Below, piece after piece: positions 1-11,554 of a stretch of 64,000 bases of DNA. The stretch is from Rhodosorus marinus (taxonomy: Eukaryota > Rhodophyta > Stylonematophyceae > Stylonematales > Stylonemataceae). The notes below the pieces were generated by a model. The model did not search any database. It had not been told where the DNA came from and saw only the letters and a program-made list of their open reading frames with translations. The position numbers and the translations under genes were made by a program. Numbering within the stretch: position 1 is the stretch's first letter; each line of letters starts with the position of its first letter. The stretch covers positions 2,108,001 to 2,172,000 of the forward strand of contig JAMWBK010000004.1 in NCBI GenBank assembly GCA_029953675.1, read 5' to 3'.

Positions 1-790
1 ATAAGGGAGATCATGCTGATTCCCACACGAGACTCCATTTTCATTGATTCGTCGTTGAGTGATGAGGGACTGACTCAAGTTGCTGAGCTGCGGAAGTTTG
101 TTTCATCTCCGAATGCGCCAGTCTTTTTGAGAGAACCCAATGTAAGTGATATTCTGCACGAATATGTTAGAAGAGTAGCTCTCGGACATTATCTTGTTGT
201 ACTGATAGATTTCGCCCTTTCTCTATACATATGCACAGAGCTCAACTTTGGTAACCTCCAATCTTCGACGAGCTATTGAGACTGGAAGTATAGCATTCCA
301 GAACCGCATAGGCAAATCTGATGAGCAGATGCGGCTCTTTTCGAGCCTTCAGGAGATGAGCCGTAACGTTGACGCGAGCGCTCTTGCTGAGGCTGGAAAG
401 ATCCCGGACTTGACTGTCGTCTTGGCAAACATAGATTCGAAAGCATTCGACCCAGTGAAGGTATACGATGCTACAGGCAACCACGGGAACAAATCCCTTA
501 AAAGCAACGGGTTGATCCGGATGAGGGAATTCTGTGATTGGAGTCTGCACAAGCAAACGGACAACATCATTGTCGTTGCTGGTGGCCATTCTCTGTGGTT
601 CAGAAATTTCTTCCGCGCGTACTTACCAGAGAGAATAGATTATATCGGAAAGAACAAGAAGATCGTCAACTGTGGAGTGGTCTCATTTGACTTGGTAGAA
701 GATGAAAGCGGTTGTGTAATGATAGACCCGAACTCTCTCAATGAACTGTACGGGGGTTATTCTGGTGTGCAGACCAAGAAGGGGGCTTAG
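1..790 (+). CDS. Histidine phosphatase (phosphoglycerate mutase-like) protein, 3' part
   Basis: Partial gene whose 5' end lies outside the window. The reading frame is open from base 1; exon 1 runs to 141 and exon 2 covers 239-790, joined in phase 0 across an intron that begins GTAAGT and ends CACAG. The joined protein reads LSDEGLTQVAELRKFV, then LVTSNLRRAIET, then VVAGGHSLWFRNFF. These match the histidine phosphatase superfamily: the region after the N-terminal RHG motif, the conserved 'vSnLrRaieT' strand, and the second catalytic His (GGHS). The catalytic RHG motif itself must lie upstream. Members act on phosphosugars, nucleotides or proteins, so the substrate cannot be given. The ATG at 13 is in frame but is probably internal, because the fold needs the missing N-terminal strand. 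Confidence 0.8.
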
Positions 791-1213
791 CCATTTCAAT
801 TATTGATTGTCCTAGGACTGTTTCTAGTTCAAGGCCGGGAACTGAATCGTTAAATATGATCCGCGCTTCGATTTCGATACTGGTTTTCCTATCAGTTCAA
901 GTAGCTCCAGCACACCAAATGAGCATACACGAGTTGGAGATTTTGCGAACGGTTTCCTGCCAAGATCTCGCTTCACAGTGCTAAATCAAGCTTGTTTCAC
1001 AGTAAGAGTCCACTGAGCCGTATCGCGGGGTAAGCGACTGGCAAGCCGTCTGCGGTAACTGTCAACTTGCGGCAACGCTTGAGGATGCTTTCATAGTACC
1101 TCACGATTCAGCGATAGTTTGTATTTCCTTGGCAAGCCCCGGTAGTTGACATTTTGGTTTACTCTGGCCATTGGAGTTGAAACTATTCACATCTGCAAGC
1201 GGGAGAAAACCTT
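791..1213. other. Convergent intergenic spacer
   Basis: About 420 bases between the tail-to-tail phosphatase-like gene and hydroxypyruvate reductase gene. I see no long coding frame, RNA gene or repeat. It presumably holds both 3' untranslated regions; no clear AATAAA was found on either strand. Confidence 0.6.
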
Positions 1214-2659
1214 TTACAATTTCGCTACAGATCGTCCTGTGTAGTTCAGGTCCTTCGCGTTTATCAGAGAAGGCCCGGCTGGAGGGACGTCTTCAACACT
1301 TTCGCCAACAAAAGACAGAACGTTTGGTGATCCCCATGGCGGGAGGTCATTGATTACAGCCGCAACATTCATGGCCGCGAGCGCGCTCATTCCCCTTCTC
1401 GTCCAGACCGTAGCTGATGCAATATGAGGAACAACGACAACGTTTGGTAGATCTTTCAATCCTGGCTTCATGAGCGGTTCGTCCTCAAACACCTAATCGA
1501 ACCAGCACGCGCGAGTTAGCGTAGTGCTTCCAATGTATTTTCTAGGAGCTGACACCACGCTGAGACTTCACAGAGCACACTTACGTCCAATCCAGCGTAA
1601 AACTGTGGGTTTTCCCTGCAGTGTTCAACGAGCGCGACTTCGTCAACAACGGGTCCTCTCGCACAGTTAATCAACATGGCATCCTTCTTCATCATCTGCA
1701 GTCGCTCTGAATTCATGAGATGGAAAGTTGTCTTGTCCAAGTTGGGGTGCAGCGACAATACATCGGAGTCCCTGGAAAACGTGAGTACGCAAACTCATTT
1801 CAGAATGTGGGCCGAGGAAGAACAGGACTCGCCATGTAAAAGATCTCCTGCCTGAAGGCACCTTATGACTTCCTCCATGCTATCCGCGCGCCGCCATTCG
1901 ATAGTGGATTCTCCGGTATGGGATAGATATTCTCTATACGCCTCGAGTTTGGCTTCAAACTGCTTGTTCTGGTACTTGTCATAGTAAATGAGATTCATTT
2001 TGTTACCTCTTGCCAGCATCAACCCGACAGTAGAACCAATACGACCAGCGCCAATGATCCCCACGGTTTTGCCCGTAAGCAATTTGCCGAGGAAAAGATC
2101 TGGAAGCCAGATCTTGTACAAACCAGCCCTCATGAACTGGTCAGCCTCTACGACACGTCGAGCAGCTGCATACACTAATGAAACAGCCATTTCTGCTGTT
2201 GCTTCAGTGAGCACGCCCGGCGTATTTCCCACCACAATACCGTTCTTCGTTGCTGCAGGGACGTCGACGTTGTCATACCCAACAGCGACGTTTGAGAACA
2301 CCTTACCCTGAAAAATGCAACCAAGACGGTTCAGAACCCCTATGAAACGGTCAGAACAAATCTAAAGCTAGTCGTAGAATACCTACCCCTGCTCTCTTCA
2401 GCACGTTAAACAAGGAGTCGTCCCATTTCTCAGTCAGCTGCCCGAGGACTCCATCGCATTTGCTTCCGATTGCTCCCACGATCTCTTCATTCGACAACAC
2501 CCCTCGATCAGTACATACCTCAACCCTGCACTCATACTTCTGCAAAATCTCAAGCCATAGATTGCCCACGAGGTTCTTCGTCGATATCACACGATACTTG
2601 CCCTGAGGGTTATGAATCACCCATCGTTCATCTGAGTTCCGGACCATCTCAACTGACAT
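1214..2659 (-). CDS. HPR1: Peroxisomal NAD(P)H-dependent hydroxypyruvate reductase
   Basis: Four exons on the minus strand: 2659-2387, 2307-1862, 1771-1585 and 1492-1214, giving 394 residues, close to the 386 of plant HPR1. Joining the exons restores the plant-type order: GKYRVISTKN near the N terminus, GKVFSNVAVGYDNVDVPAA, the Rossmann motif GxGRIGS (VGIIGAGRIGS), EEVIR-DSDVLSLHPNLDKTT, and the catalytic His in VVPHIASAT. The last residues are VAKL, whose AKL end is a peroxisomal targeting signal type 1. The enzyme reduces hydroxypyruvate to glycerate in photorespiration. I chose the ATG at 2659 for its fit to plant proteins; an in-frame ATG at 2698 would add 13 residues. Family membership is strong; peroxisomal location is inferred from the C terminus. 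Confidence 0.93.
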
Positions 2660-3789
2660 TGTCAAACACAAAATAAAACACCAGCTCCTAGATTTCACCT
2701 CCTACAGAAATTTCATACATAACACCAGATGCTCTAACTATTCCACAGACACTCAACCCTCGTCCAGCTCCCCACTCTGACTCGCGACCACAAGACGCTA
2801 TATCCTCTCTCCATAAACCGAACAGCCACCACGGCTCTCAATCCCTCCAAAAGAACCTCAAAACTGCTTAACATAATTTACCTATTAAATAATTTACTAG
2901 ATTCATATATTTCCTCTCAACCAATGCAGTGCTCTATTGCAATGGAGAACGATCATGAAAATTAGAAACTAATTAAAAATATCTCCTGTTCATCCCGTTT
3001 TTTGAATTGTTTGGATGGATGCTGACTATTCAATTAAGTTTTATCCAAATTTTATCGAGCTTGATCATCTTGTTTTCATTCTCTTCCAGCCCCTACAGAA
3101 ATAAAAAAAAAGAAATAGGTTCGAAATATTGATATTTCTTAATTTTGGAGACTATTAAAGGAACTGTCATACAGGGGGGTAAGGGGCGGCGTAAAATTTC
3201 TCGTGATGGAGGAGAGATGTTCGGAACAGGCTGTCCTGGAAAAGTTGATTGAACCCTAGCCTTGTCGATTTTGGCTGATGGGGTTTTGGGTGGGGTTACG
3301 TTAGTCTGGGGAGGCTTTCGGGTCCGGAGGGTGAACTTTTGAATTGTTGCTGGTGATCGCTTTCTGGCGATGATCTAACATTTTTTCGTTCTCACATGGC
3401 TATCAGAAGAGAAAATGATCGTGGTGGGAAAGAGACTATCTACTATACGCGTCATCCAACTAAGAGTTATGCTTCTATGCCTTCGGCGGGATCTTGAGCA
3501 CCGCATCTTTTCTTGGATGGTGTTTTGACCTTGTCGGCGACATATCCACTAGAAGTTTATGAAAACTATACTGAAATCAACGTAGACACCATGCTGCGAC
3601 CCACGCGCTGGTAAAGTCTGCCCGCGTTCTGCTCCAGCGAGGGGCACGCGCTGTTGAACACCCTTCCCTTCCCTTTGGTGTGACATGAAAAAATGGCGGG
3701 AATTGGAAGATGCATTGAAGGGTCGGATATGGGGACTCATTGGTGGGTTGTTCTTGTCGTGGTAGACGAGTTTCCTGAGAACGGACAAA
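2660..3789. promoter_or_regulatory. Divergent intergenic region with oppositely skewed leaders
   Basis: This gap separates the minus-strand HPR1 gene from the plus-strand FUN14-like gene. Next to HPR1 (about 2690-2860) the plus strand is C/A-rich. The centre (about 2870-3150) is AT-rich. From about 3170 to 3400 the plus strand becomes G/T-rich with runs such as GGGGGG. Both genes thus have a G/T-rich leader on their own coding strand. I found no defined TATA box. An open frame at 3549-3908 on the minus strand does not resemble any protein I know. Confidence 0.4.
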
Positions 3790-4425
3790 ATGAGCTCATC
3801 GATCTGGACTGCGTTGGTGGAACCTTCACCTGATGGAAGTATTGTAAGGTGTCGACAGGCGGGATCTCCCCCTGTCGCCTTCAGCATTGCCGGTGAGATA
3901 CTGAACAAGAATCACATCGTCTAGCGAACGCTCGCGGCGCACCAACTCAGGCCCTTTCTCATTCGATATCTCTTCGCAGAGTCACCAGAGACCCAGAGCG
4001 AGGAGATCGTTGCACACGCAGAGAAAAGCGTAGTGAGGGTCATTGGTGAGCAGCTCACGGTTGGCAGTTTGCTGGGCTTCGCAACTGGCTTCAGTATCAA
4101 GAAGATCGGGAAAATGCTCCTTTTTGTTTTGGGATCCGAAGTAAGTTTGCGGAGAGCTTGTTTTATCCGCTTTTGAATGACTACGTTGCTGCGTTTGTTC
4201 AGTTCTAAGAGTGGCAACCCCCTCACTTAATAGGTCATATTTCTCCAGTACTGCTCGTACCGGAACTGGGTGGACGTTCACTGGCAGAAGATCGCAGACG
4301 ATGTTTCCCCCGCTCTGGAGCGGAAGCGCCTAGTAGGCTTGCTAAATGCTCTGGCCTCAAGGATGCCCTTCGCGACTTCGTTTACAGCAGGTGTTTATGC
4401 TGGCATTAAATACACCGGCAGCTGA
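3790..4425 (+). CDS. FUN14-family membrane protein
   Basis: A small three-exon gene: 3790-3892, 3980-4140 and 4234-4425 (phases 1 and 0, donors GTGAGA and GTAAGT), giving 151 residues. It is invisible as a single open frame. The middle exon encodes GSLLGFATGFSIKKIGKML followed by a hydrophobic FVLGSE stretch, the glycine-rich membrane helix typical of FUN14 proteins. The last exon encodes NWVDVHWQKIADDV and then MPFATSFTAGVYAGIKY, matching the 'v.wekl..d' segment and the terminal 'f.aGf.lGlr' helix of the family. FUN14 proteins sit in the mitochondrial outer membrane (FUNDC1 is a mitophagy receptor) and are also found in plastids and prokaryotes. No LC3-interacting YxxL motif is evident in the short N terminus, so a mitophagy role is not supported here. 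Confidence 0.75.
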
Positions 4426-4766
4426 GTCTGACCGTCGGATCTCAAAATTGTGTTACTAAAATACCGAAGACCAAGGTCTGCCCCCGTTTTGCTTCCCTCT
4501 TGCACCTCCAAAATGAACATTCGCCGCTCTACTTGGCCAAGAAAAAGTTTTCGCGAAACAGAAAGCCTGTGGCACAAGCTCTGTGCTTTGAAGACGTCGT
4601 CTTCTCGGAACGCCTGTAAAAGCTCGTCTCCAATCTTGGCCTTGCTTGGGAGAGGAATCTTGTTTGCTATGAAGTCGCCCAGCTCTTGGAACTGTTCTGA
4701 AACAGTAGTAGTGCCGTCATGACTTTGTGAATAGTTGTCTCGGTTTTCTTTGATGTTTTCAACACC

Positions 4767-6511
4767 ATGAACAAGTACGAGCTGACAAAGATTCTTGGCA
4801 AGGGTTCCTACGGGAGAGTTTGGGAGGCGACGAACGTTCAGGATGGGACAAAAGTACAAGGAACTTAGTTGTGGCTGTTTCGGTCTTTTCCGCTTAAGAA
4901 TTGCTCAGAAACCTCTCGATTGTTCACTCGTCGCTTCGAGGTTGCAATCAAGGAACTTCATGACCAAGTTAGCTCATGGGAGGAGTCCCTTAAGCTACCA
5001 GAGGTTCAAGTGAGTTTCTCGCCGCTCACGATCGGCTGTAGACGGTAGCTTCTAAGCTTCTTTCCCGGAAAGCTCCTGAGAAAGCTAGATCCGCACCCGA
5101 ACGTGCTCTCGATGCTCGACTTGGTTTGGGAAAAAGGCAAGGTTTTCATGGTCTTCGAGTACATGGAAAGCACTCTTTGTGACCTTCTCCAACAAAAGGC
5201 TAAACTAGAAGAGGCCCAAGTCAAGCATGTAGCCTCTCATATCTTGGCTGGGCTTCACCACATCCACAAGCACGGCTACGTGCATCGAGACTTGAAACCG
5301 GAAAACATTCTCGTTCGAGGACACGAAATCAAGCTCGGCGACTTCGGATTGGCTCGCAATATACACCGCTCGGAGCAATGGACAAACTATGTCTCCACGC
5401 GCTGGTACCGGTCGCCCGAATTGATTTTGCGGTTTCCTCGTTATGGGCAGGCAGTCGATATATGGGCAGCCGCTGCTGTTTTCGCAGAACTCGCGGAAGG
5501 CCTCCCACTATTTCCTGGTAGGCGGATCTCAGAAATGCGCGTCATAGCGGGAGAGGATTCTGACAAGTACCGCTGGTTCAGGTGAGAACGAGATTGATCA
5601 GCTGCGGCGGGAGGTCTCGGTATGCGGCTACCCATCTCGAACACTATGGCCAGAGGGACACGAATGCATGAATAAGCTAGGCTTCCGATTCATGAACAAG
5701 GACAGACAACCTCTAGGCTCGTTGCTGCCAAGCTGCAGTCGGGATCTGAGGAACCTTATAGCAAGCATGCTCGCAATCGATCCATCGAAGCGTCCATCTG
5801 TCGCAGAAGCTATGAGTCATGAGTTCTTCCGATTAGAGCGGACTACTCCTGCACCGCCGAAGTATCCAATGAGAAATTCACATGATGATCGAGGCGAACG
5901 GCATGAGAACACGAGACTATTTCGAGAAGGTCCCGAAAAATCAAGCTTTACCTACATAACTGGTGGAATCCTCCAGGGTCACGAAGGACTAGTAGGGTAC
6001 AGAAGAAGCCATCGCCATCCCGCGAAGAGAGGCCAACAGATTTCAGCTACCACAAGCTTGTACCACAGGGCTTCTGATCGATCAGGAACACCTCTATTGC
6101 GACAATCTCGTGCGGGAGGCAGCCCAATTGCACGGGTATGCGCTCCAAGGCCCGGCGTGTAACTATTCACAGAGTATTTGAAGCCCGTCTGAAGCCATGT
6201 GACACCCTTTCCGTAATAAGGTTCGACATAATAACCCAGATAGTACGACAATGGACAGCTTTGGATTGCTCGGAATCAGAATCGGTGCTGGAGTTTCTCG
6301 AGGCCCAAGGGAGCCACCTGCTGGTTACTTTGACCTCTCCTAGTGGAAGAGCGTAGAGCCTGCTCCTAAACTGAGGACTATGCTTCTTGGTGCACCAACC
6401 ACAGCCGAGGAATACCTACCCTGCGCTGAGATTCGTTTCAAAACGGACGAATGGGAGATGAACAATCTCATATCCGATTACAGCCGAGATGGGGCTGGCC
6501 CGGCTTGTTGA
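4767..6511 (+). CDS. CMGC protein kinase of the MAK/ICK/MOK (RCK/Ime2) type
   Basis: Six exons: 4767-4853, 4941-5009, 5073-5517, 5582-6135, 6240-6284 and 6344-6511, giving 455 residues. Kinase motifs appear in order: glycine loop GKGSYGRVW, ATP-anchoring Lys in VAIKEL, catalytic loop HRDLKPENIL, DFGLARN, and an activation loop with TNYVSTRWYRSPEL (the T-x-Y of MAP-kinase relatives). The segment SSWEESLKLPEVQLLRKL corresponds to the SWxE insert of the RCK group, which points to MAK/ICK/MOK/Ime2 rather than CDKL or MAPK. RCK kinases regulate cilium length or meiosis in other eukaryotes. The first five joins are well supported up to about residue 260; the tail joins (6135/6240 and 6284/6344) rest on phase and splice consensus. 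The last exon, reading KSVEPAPKLRTMLLGAPTT, looks clearly coding. Confidence 0.85.
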
Positions 6512-7663
6512 AGAGGAGATTCAAACGCGGTCTCTCCTGACCTTGACCATGCGAAGAGCGTGCCTGTTCGAAGTCGTTTGTTCTGATTGCTAACTTCCGT
6601 TGGTACTATTCTCCTGATCACCAGTCTTTTGGATCTGACAAGGCCAAACATCTCAGTCGTCAACGTCTCCAACCCTAAAATCAACGAACCCTTAATACCC
6701 TTTCCCGCCATTTATCCAACCAATCGAAACTTCATATCCAAATCTAGATAGTATCACCTTAAATTAAACCCCACATGCAATAAAAAATTTCCAGTCCAGC
6801 AAAACTATCCGTAAATAATTTCATATAAACAAAAATAAGGTCCAAGGCCACACAAGCACACGACCAAACATTGACCATAATCAGCATGATTTTTCCCACA
6901 AATAGGACAGACTGTCACCAACCCTTCGTTAATTTTTTAGTTCTTTTTTCGATATAAGATTGTTCAGGACTTGATTGTATATTTGGTTCTAATATTTATC
7001 CTCCACGGTAGAAGCACCATATAAGAGGGGGGGGAGAATGGATTTCAGTATATACTACTTTGACGTGAAATGGTCATAAGTTTATTGTTACATATTGACT
7101 TCTAAAATATTTGGAGAAAGTATAAGAGGGGATATTGGGTTGCTGAAAATTGTAATTGTTGATGGAGAGATGAGAGGAGTCGTGTTGGAAGCTTTCAGCC
7201 CGTGGGGGGGAGGGGGTGGGATGGGTAAAGGATTACTTAGGTGTGAGAGGTTTTGATAATCTGAAGCTTTCTAGGTGGCTTTGCTTATGCTAAGAAGGGC
7301 GTACTGCTTCCTCTCATTTGATTGTTAATTTTCACATCTGGGGATTCGTTAGGAAGCGAACATTTTGTGTGTTCGTTTGGAAATCTGGGGGCTGGTGGGG
7401 TTGAAAAGTTGTTTTCTCTGGAATTGGGAATGGTGATCGTTGGGCTTGATGCGGATTGATCTCCGCAGATGTGTTAGTGCTGTTCGTTTTTGTCGTAGAG
7501 GGGAAGCGGCTTGGTGAGAATTTTGATTGCTTGGTTGTGGCTTGCGAGCTTTGTGGCGAATTGACTGGGAGCGTAAGCCGTGCTGCACATGCTTTTGGAG
7601 TGGCGATTGATGCTCCAGGTTTTCGGTCTTAAGAGGTAGTCCAGGACCCCGTTGTAAATTGAG
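6512..7663. promoter_or_regulatory. Intergenic region with G-rich leader of the HDAC gene
   Basis: The left part (about 6710-6900) is A/C-rich and AT-rich. From about 7020 the plus strand turns G-rich, with runs such as GGGGGGGG at about 7027 and a G-run cluster near 7204-7225, and it stays G/T-rich up to the HDAC start. This fits the leader asymmetry seen at other genes. A minus-strand open frame at 6711-6478 begins ATGGCGGGAAAGGG and overlaps the kinase 3' end; I could not identify it. No repeats or RNA genes seen. Confidence 0.4.
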
Positions 7664-10600
7664 ATGGCAGCAACAACGAAGAGAAAAGTCTCCTACTACT
7701 ATGATGGTGAGAAAGGTCGCATGGCGCGCAAAACAACTCCTCGTGCCGCTACACCAAGTTTTTAATCTCGCTGGCTTTTTGATCTGTCCGTGAGCGTCTA
7801 CCCATTGAGTGCGATGTCATCCTTTTTGCGTTTTGAAACACAGGGGAGGTCGGCAACTTCTACTACGCACAAGGACATCCGATGAAACCTCATCGAGTCC
7901 GAATGACCCATGAACTTATTGTTGCGTACGGAATGTTTAACCGGATGGAAGTACTGGTCAGTTCGCTACTTGAACATTGGCAGATAACTCGTTGATGGCA
8001 TTCTCGGGATAGGGCATGTTCTCAATCCTTGTTCTGTGTGTTTTCACCCTTCAAAGACTCCACCCCGAGCTGTTGAACGAGAGCTAACAAGGTTTCACGC
8101 AGACGAGTATATTAACTTTCTCAAAACGATAACTCCCGAAACAGCGCGTGAGAATCAGAACACCTTGCAAAGATGTAAGGCAGATCATCGCCCCCGCAAA
8201 GTTCTCTGTCAGGCGATCGCGAAATCGTCTCCGCTCAACGCTTCTTCCTTCCGATTCCCTGTTCATTGCAGTTAATGTGGTTGAGGACTGCCCAGTTTTC
8301 GATGGCTTATGGGACTTTTGCCAGATTGCTGGAGGTGGATCGCTAGCTGGTGCATCACGTCTGAATTCGGGGTTCGCTGATATTGCGGTCAACTGGGCAG
8401 GTACGCCGATTTGACAAGATCCTATCATGGGCGCCAACAATTTCTCAAACGCAACTATCAATTCAACCGTCTCCATAGGGGGACTTCATCACGCGAAAAA
8501 AGCGGAGGCCTCCGGTTTCTGCTACATCAATGATTGTGTTCTGGGCATTCTGGAGCTTCTGAAAGTTCATGCTAGAGTCCTGTGAGTTGTTGCCGGAAGC
8601 TCCTTTCAAAATCCCAGCAACTGCTGATTCTTCCACGTTTCTCGCGTCGTTCTTTTAAGATACGTGGACATTGACATTCATCACGGAGATGGCGTTGAGG
8701 AGGCCTTCTACACCACAGACAGAGTGATGACGGTCTCTTTCCACAAGTTTGGAGACTATTTCCCGGGAACTGGCGACGTCGGAGACTTCGGAAACGGTCA
8801 GGGGTTGCATTACTCAGTTAACTTCCCGCTTCAAGACGGGATTGACGATGAAAGCTACAGAGAAGTGTTCGAACCGATCATGACGAAAGTGATGGTAGGG
8901 CAACTGCTCTCCCGCTTCTCGGGGAAGGAGCCCTACTTGTTCCAGTGAGCACGAGTAGCGCGAACGAGAGTCTGAGCTCTGAAGAATAGCATGGTTTCAC
9001 AATCAATAGGAATGGTATCGACCTGGTGCAGTAGTTCTCCAATGTGGCGCGGATTCGCTCAGTGGAGATCGGCTTGGGTCTTTTAATTTATCACTTCGAG
9101 GTCACTCCCAGTGTGTTGACTTTTTCAAGCGATACGATGTTCCACTTCTTCTCCTTGGTGGAGGAGGATATACGATTCGGAACGTCGCCCGCTGCTGGGC
9201 TTTTGAAACGTCGAGGGCAATTAACATGGAACTGTCCGACGACCTCCCGTATAACAAATATGTTGAGTTTTATGGCCCTGAGTTTCGACTTCATTTGACT
9301 CCGTCCAACATGGAGAATCTGAACTCACGGGAGTACTTGGAGAACGTCAAAGCCAAAGTGCTTGAGGTATGAGTGCCCCAAACGCTATGGTGAGATGATC
9401 GCTCTCGCCTGATGACTGGCAATGCATGTGTATAGAGCCTTCGCCATCTTCCTGCAGCTCCGAGTGTACAATTTCATAACGCGCCAAACCCGATGAACGT
9501 AGTTGACCCTGACTCGGTAAGGAGTAATGGGCAAAACTGCTGATCTCGAGTGGTTTGCGGTTTTCGCTGCGTACGATTGCTCCTGGAAGCTAATGGACGT
9601 TTTGTCGCTGCAGGCTAAGGGAGTGGAAGTGAACGCCACCCCTAAATCGAAAGACCCGTACTTTGATTCCGACGCTGAGGACGATGAAGACGAGGAGTAT
9701 TCGAATGCGTTATCACATGCCAAGTACGACAAGGCCTCCTCAATTCGGATTTGATTGCGACCACTGCTCACCTGGATTTTTTTGCCTTGTCCACGTAGGC
9801 GACGGAGCTTGCTCACGCGTGATGTGCCAAGCTCTCCTCCGAACGGGAAGGCACCGCCCCCCCCTCCTGAAATAAGACCACCCCCACAACCAGAGGAGGT
9901 AACGTAGCATGGCATGATTTAGGCACTAACTTTCTCCTTCTGACATTGCCATCAATTTCAATCTACTTTCAACATGGAATCCCAAGCGCCCTGTGGAAAC
10001 CGCTGCGATGGAGACTGGACCGGATGCGTTATCGGGTGTTTCCAACGGAATATCTTCGGCTGCTACTCCAGCGCCAGCATCAGAAACGAAAGCTGATGGT
10101 CTGGAGGAGGAGCAACCCGCACAAGAGAAGGTGAGCTTCGGTCCTATCGATGCGTGTTGGTTGTCGGAAAAACTGAGAGGATGCGGTTGGAACAGGTGCC
10201 TATGGAAATGGACGAAGCGCCTGTAGAGGAGCCAGCAGCTCCTCCAGTAGCTCCTCCGGCAGCTCCGAATGTGCAAGCAAAGGAAGACGAAGACATGGTG
10301 GCGACAGCTGAACCAGGAATTTCGGAAGATGACAACGGAAAAGGAGGCGAAAATGAAAATCAGAAAGTGGCACAGGATGAATCGAAGACGGTAGGCAGTG
10401 AGATTAAAGCCGATGAACCATCTCCGTTGATTCTCAAGAAGGAATCGGAAGCGGTTGAAGAATCGACAGCGAAGGAGCCTGACGGAGAACCAGCGGACGC
10501 AATGGATGTTGAGCCATCAGTGAAGAACGAACTAGTTGAGCAGCCAGAGCGCATACCCACCAGCACATCGGACCTGCCCGAGAGCCCTGTCCCTCCAGTG

Positions 10601-11554
10601 AAATCGACAGAAGTTCCTGTAAAAACTGAAGATAATGCGGTCACGGAACCAGTGGCCATGGATACAGAGCCTCAGAGCAAGGGAGAGGAAGCCCCTGCAA
10701 GTACTGACCTTGATACAGTAGAAACCGACGGATCCCGGACCGGTACAGCCAAGGAAAGTAGCCAGGAAGTTCCCCCTCCAGAAGTGCCGCCTCCATCGGA
10801 GACGCCTCAGCCGTCCGAGGAGCCAGCTGAGATGGATATCAAGGAGGAGAGCGCTGCTGAAAGTGCGTCGAACGGAGGCGTTCCCGAGGATGCTTTTGAA
10901 GCGGCAGTTGAACGGGCGGAACCAAGCGGCTCTGCCTCTAGTGGAGCTGAGGAGGTAGAGCCTAAGGCCACCGAAGCAGTTGCAACCCAGGACGGTTACT
11001 TTGGGCCATCAATTTCGGTACCCGAGGCCGCGGAAGCCAAGAAAGAACCAGATACAGAGAACGCTGCAGGTGCACCGGACCCGCCAAGCGCACCAATGGA
11101 TGTTGATTCAAACGAAAGGCCGGACGAGGCTGCCGAGGGGAAGGAAACTGAAGACGTCGCAGAGGCTCTTTCGGCGATGGACAGCAAGGATCACGAACCA
11201 GAGGTTGAAGAGAAAGCTGAGAAAGAGGAGGTCGCGGATGTGAAGCCAATGGAAGCAAGTCCACCAGCGGCAGAATCAACAGAATCTCTGAAGAAAGCTG
11301 AGCCTCTAGGCGAGGCAGCGGATGTACCGAAAGCCGATGAAGGAAAGTCGGAAATTCAAAAGCGCGAGGATGCCAAGGATAACAATGATCCTAAGCACGA
11401 GAAATCGGTTGGAGGCAGTGGGGAGGACCCATTAAAGTCTTCATCCGACGGTTCTGTTGAGGCTGAACGCAAACCAGACGACGGCCTACAAACACACGAC
11501 ACTAAAGCGCCTGACCCGGTTGCTTCGGAGGTACCAGAGCAGAAAGACGGATAG
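7664..11554 (+). CDS. Class I (RPD3/HDA1-2 type) histone deacetylase with ~530-residue acidic tail
   Basis: Twelve exons: 7664-7706, 7844-7956, 8057-8174, 8272-8400, 8479-8581, 8660-8894, 9010-9366, 9436-9516, 9614-9696, 9799-9898, 9987-10130 and 10196-11554, giving about 954 residues. Residues 1-420 are a complete class I deacetylase: [35 protein letters not shown], the active-site [19 protein letters not shown], zinc-binding [41 protein letters not shown] and [14 protein letters not shown]. All catalytic and zinc ligands are present. The remaining residues form a low-complexity tail, first proline-rich ([15 protein letters not shown]) and then rich in Glu, Pro, Ala, Ser and Lys with many EE/DE runs. 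Metazoan, plant and fungal relatives have tails of roughly 50-150 residues. The enzyme removes acetyl groups from histone lysines in nuclear corepressor complexes. Exon 12 is one 1.36-kb open frame, so the tail is not an assembly artefact of small joins. Confidence 0.95.

Noticed and set aside
1171-1353. Plus-strand frame over the HPR1 3' end
   Set aside because: Antisense to the last HPR1 exon, which is well supported.
6478-6711. 77-residue minus-strand frame starting MAGKGIKGSLILGLE after a C/A-rich stretch
   Set aside because: Position suits the leader rule, but it overlaps the kinase's last exon antisense and has no recognisable domain; not called without transcript evidence.
9385-9915. 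176-residue minus-strand open frame
   Set aside because: It is antisense to HDAC exons 8-10, whose protein sequence matches the class I family; the frame is a shadow.
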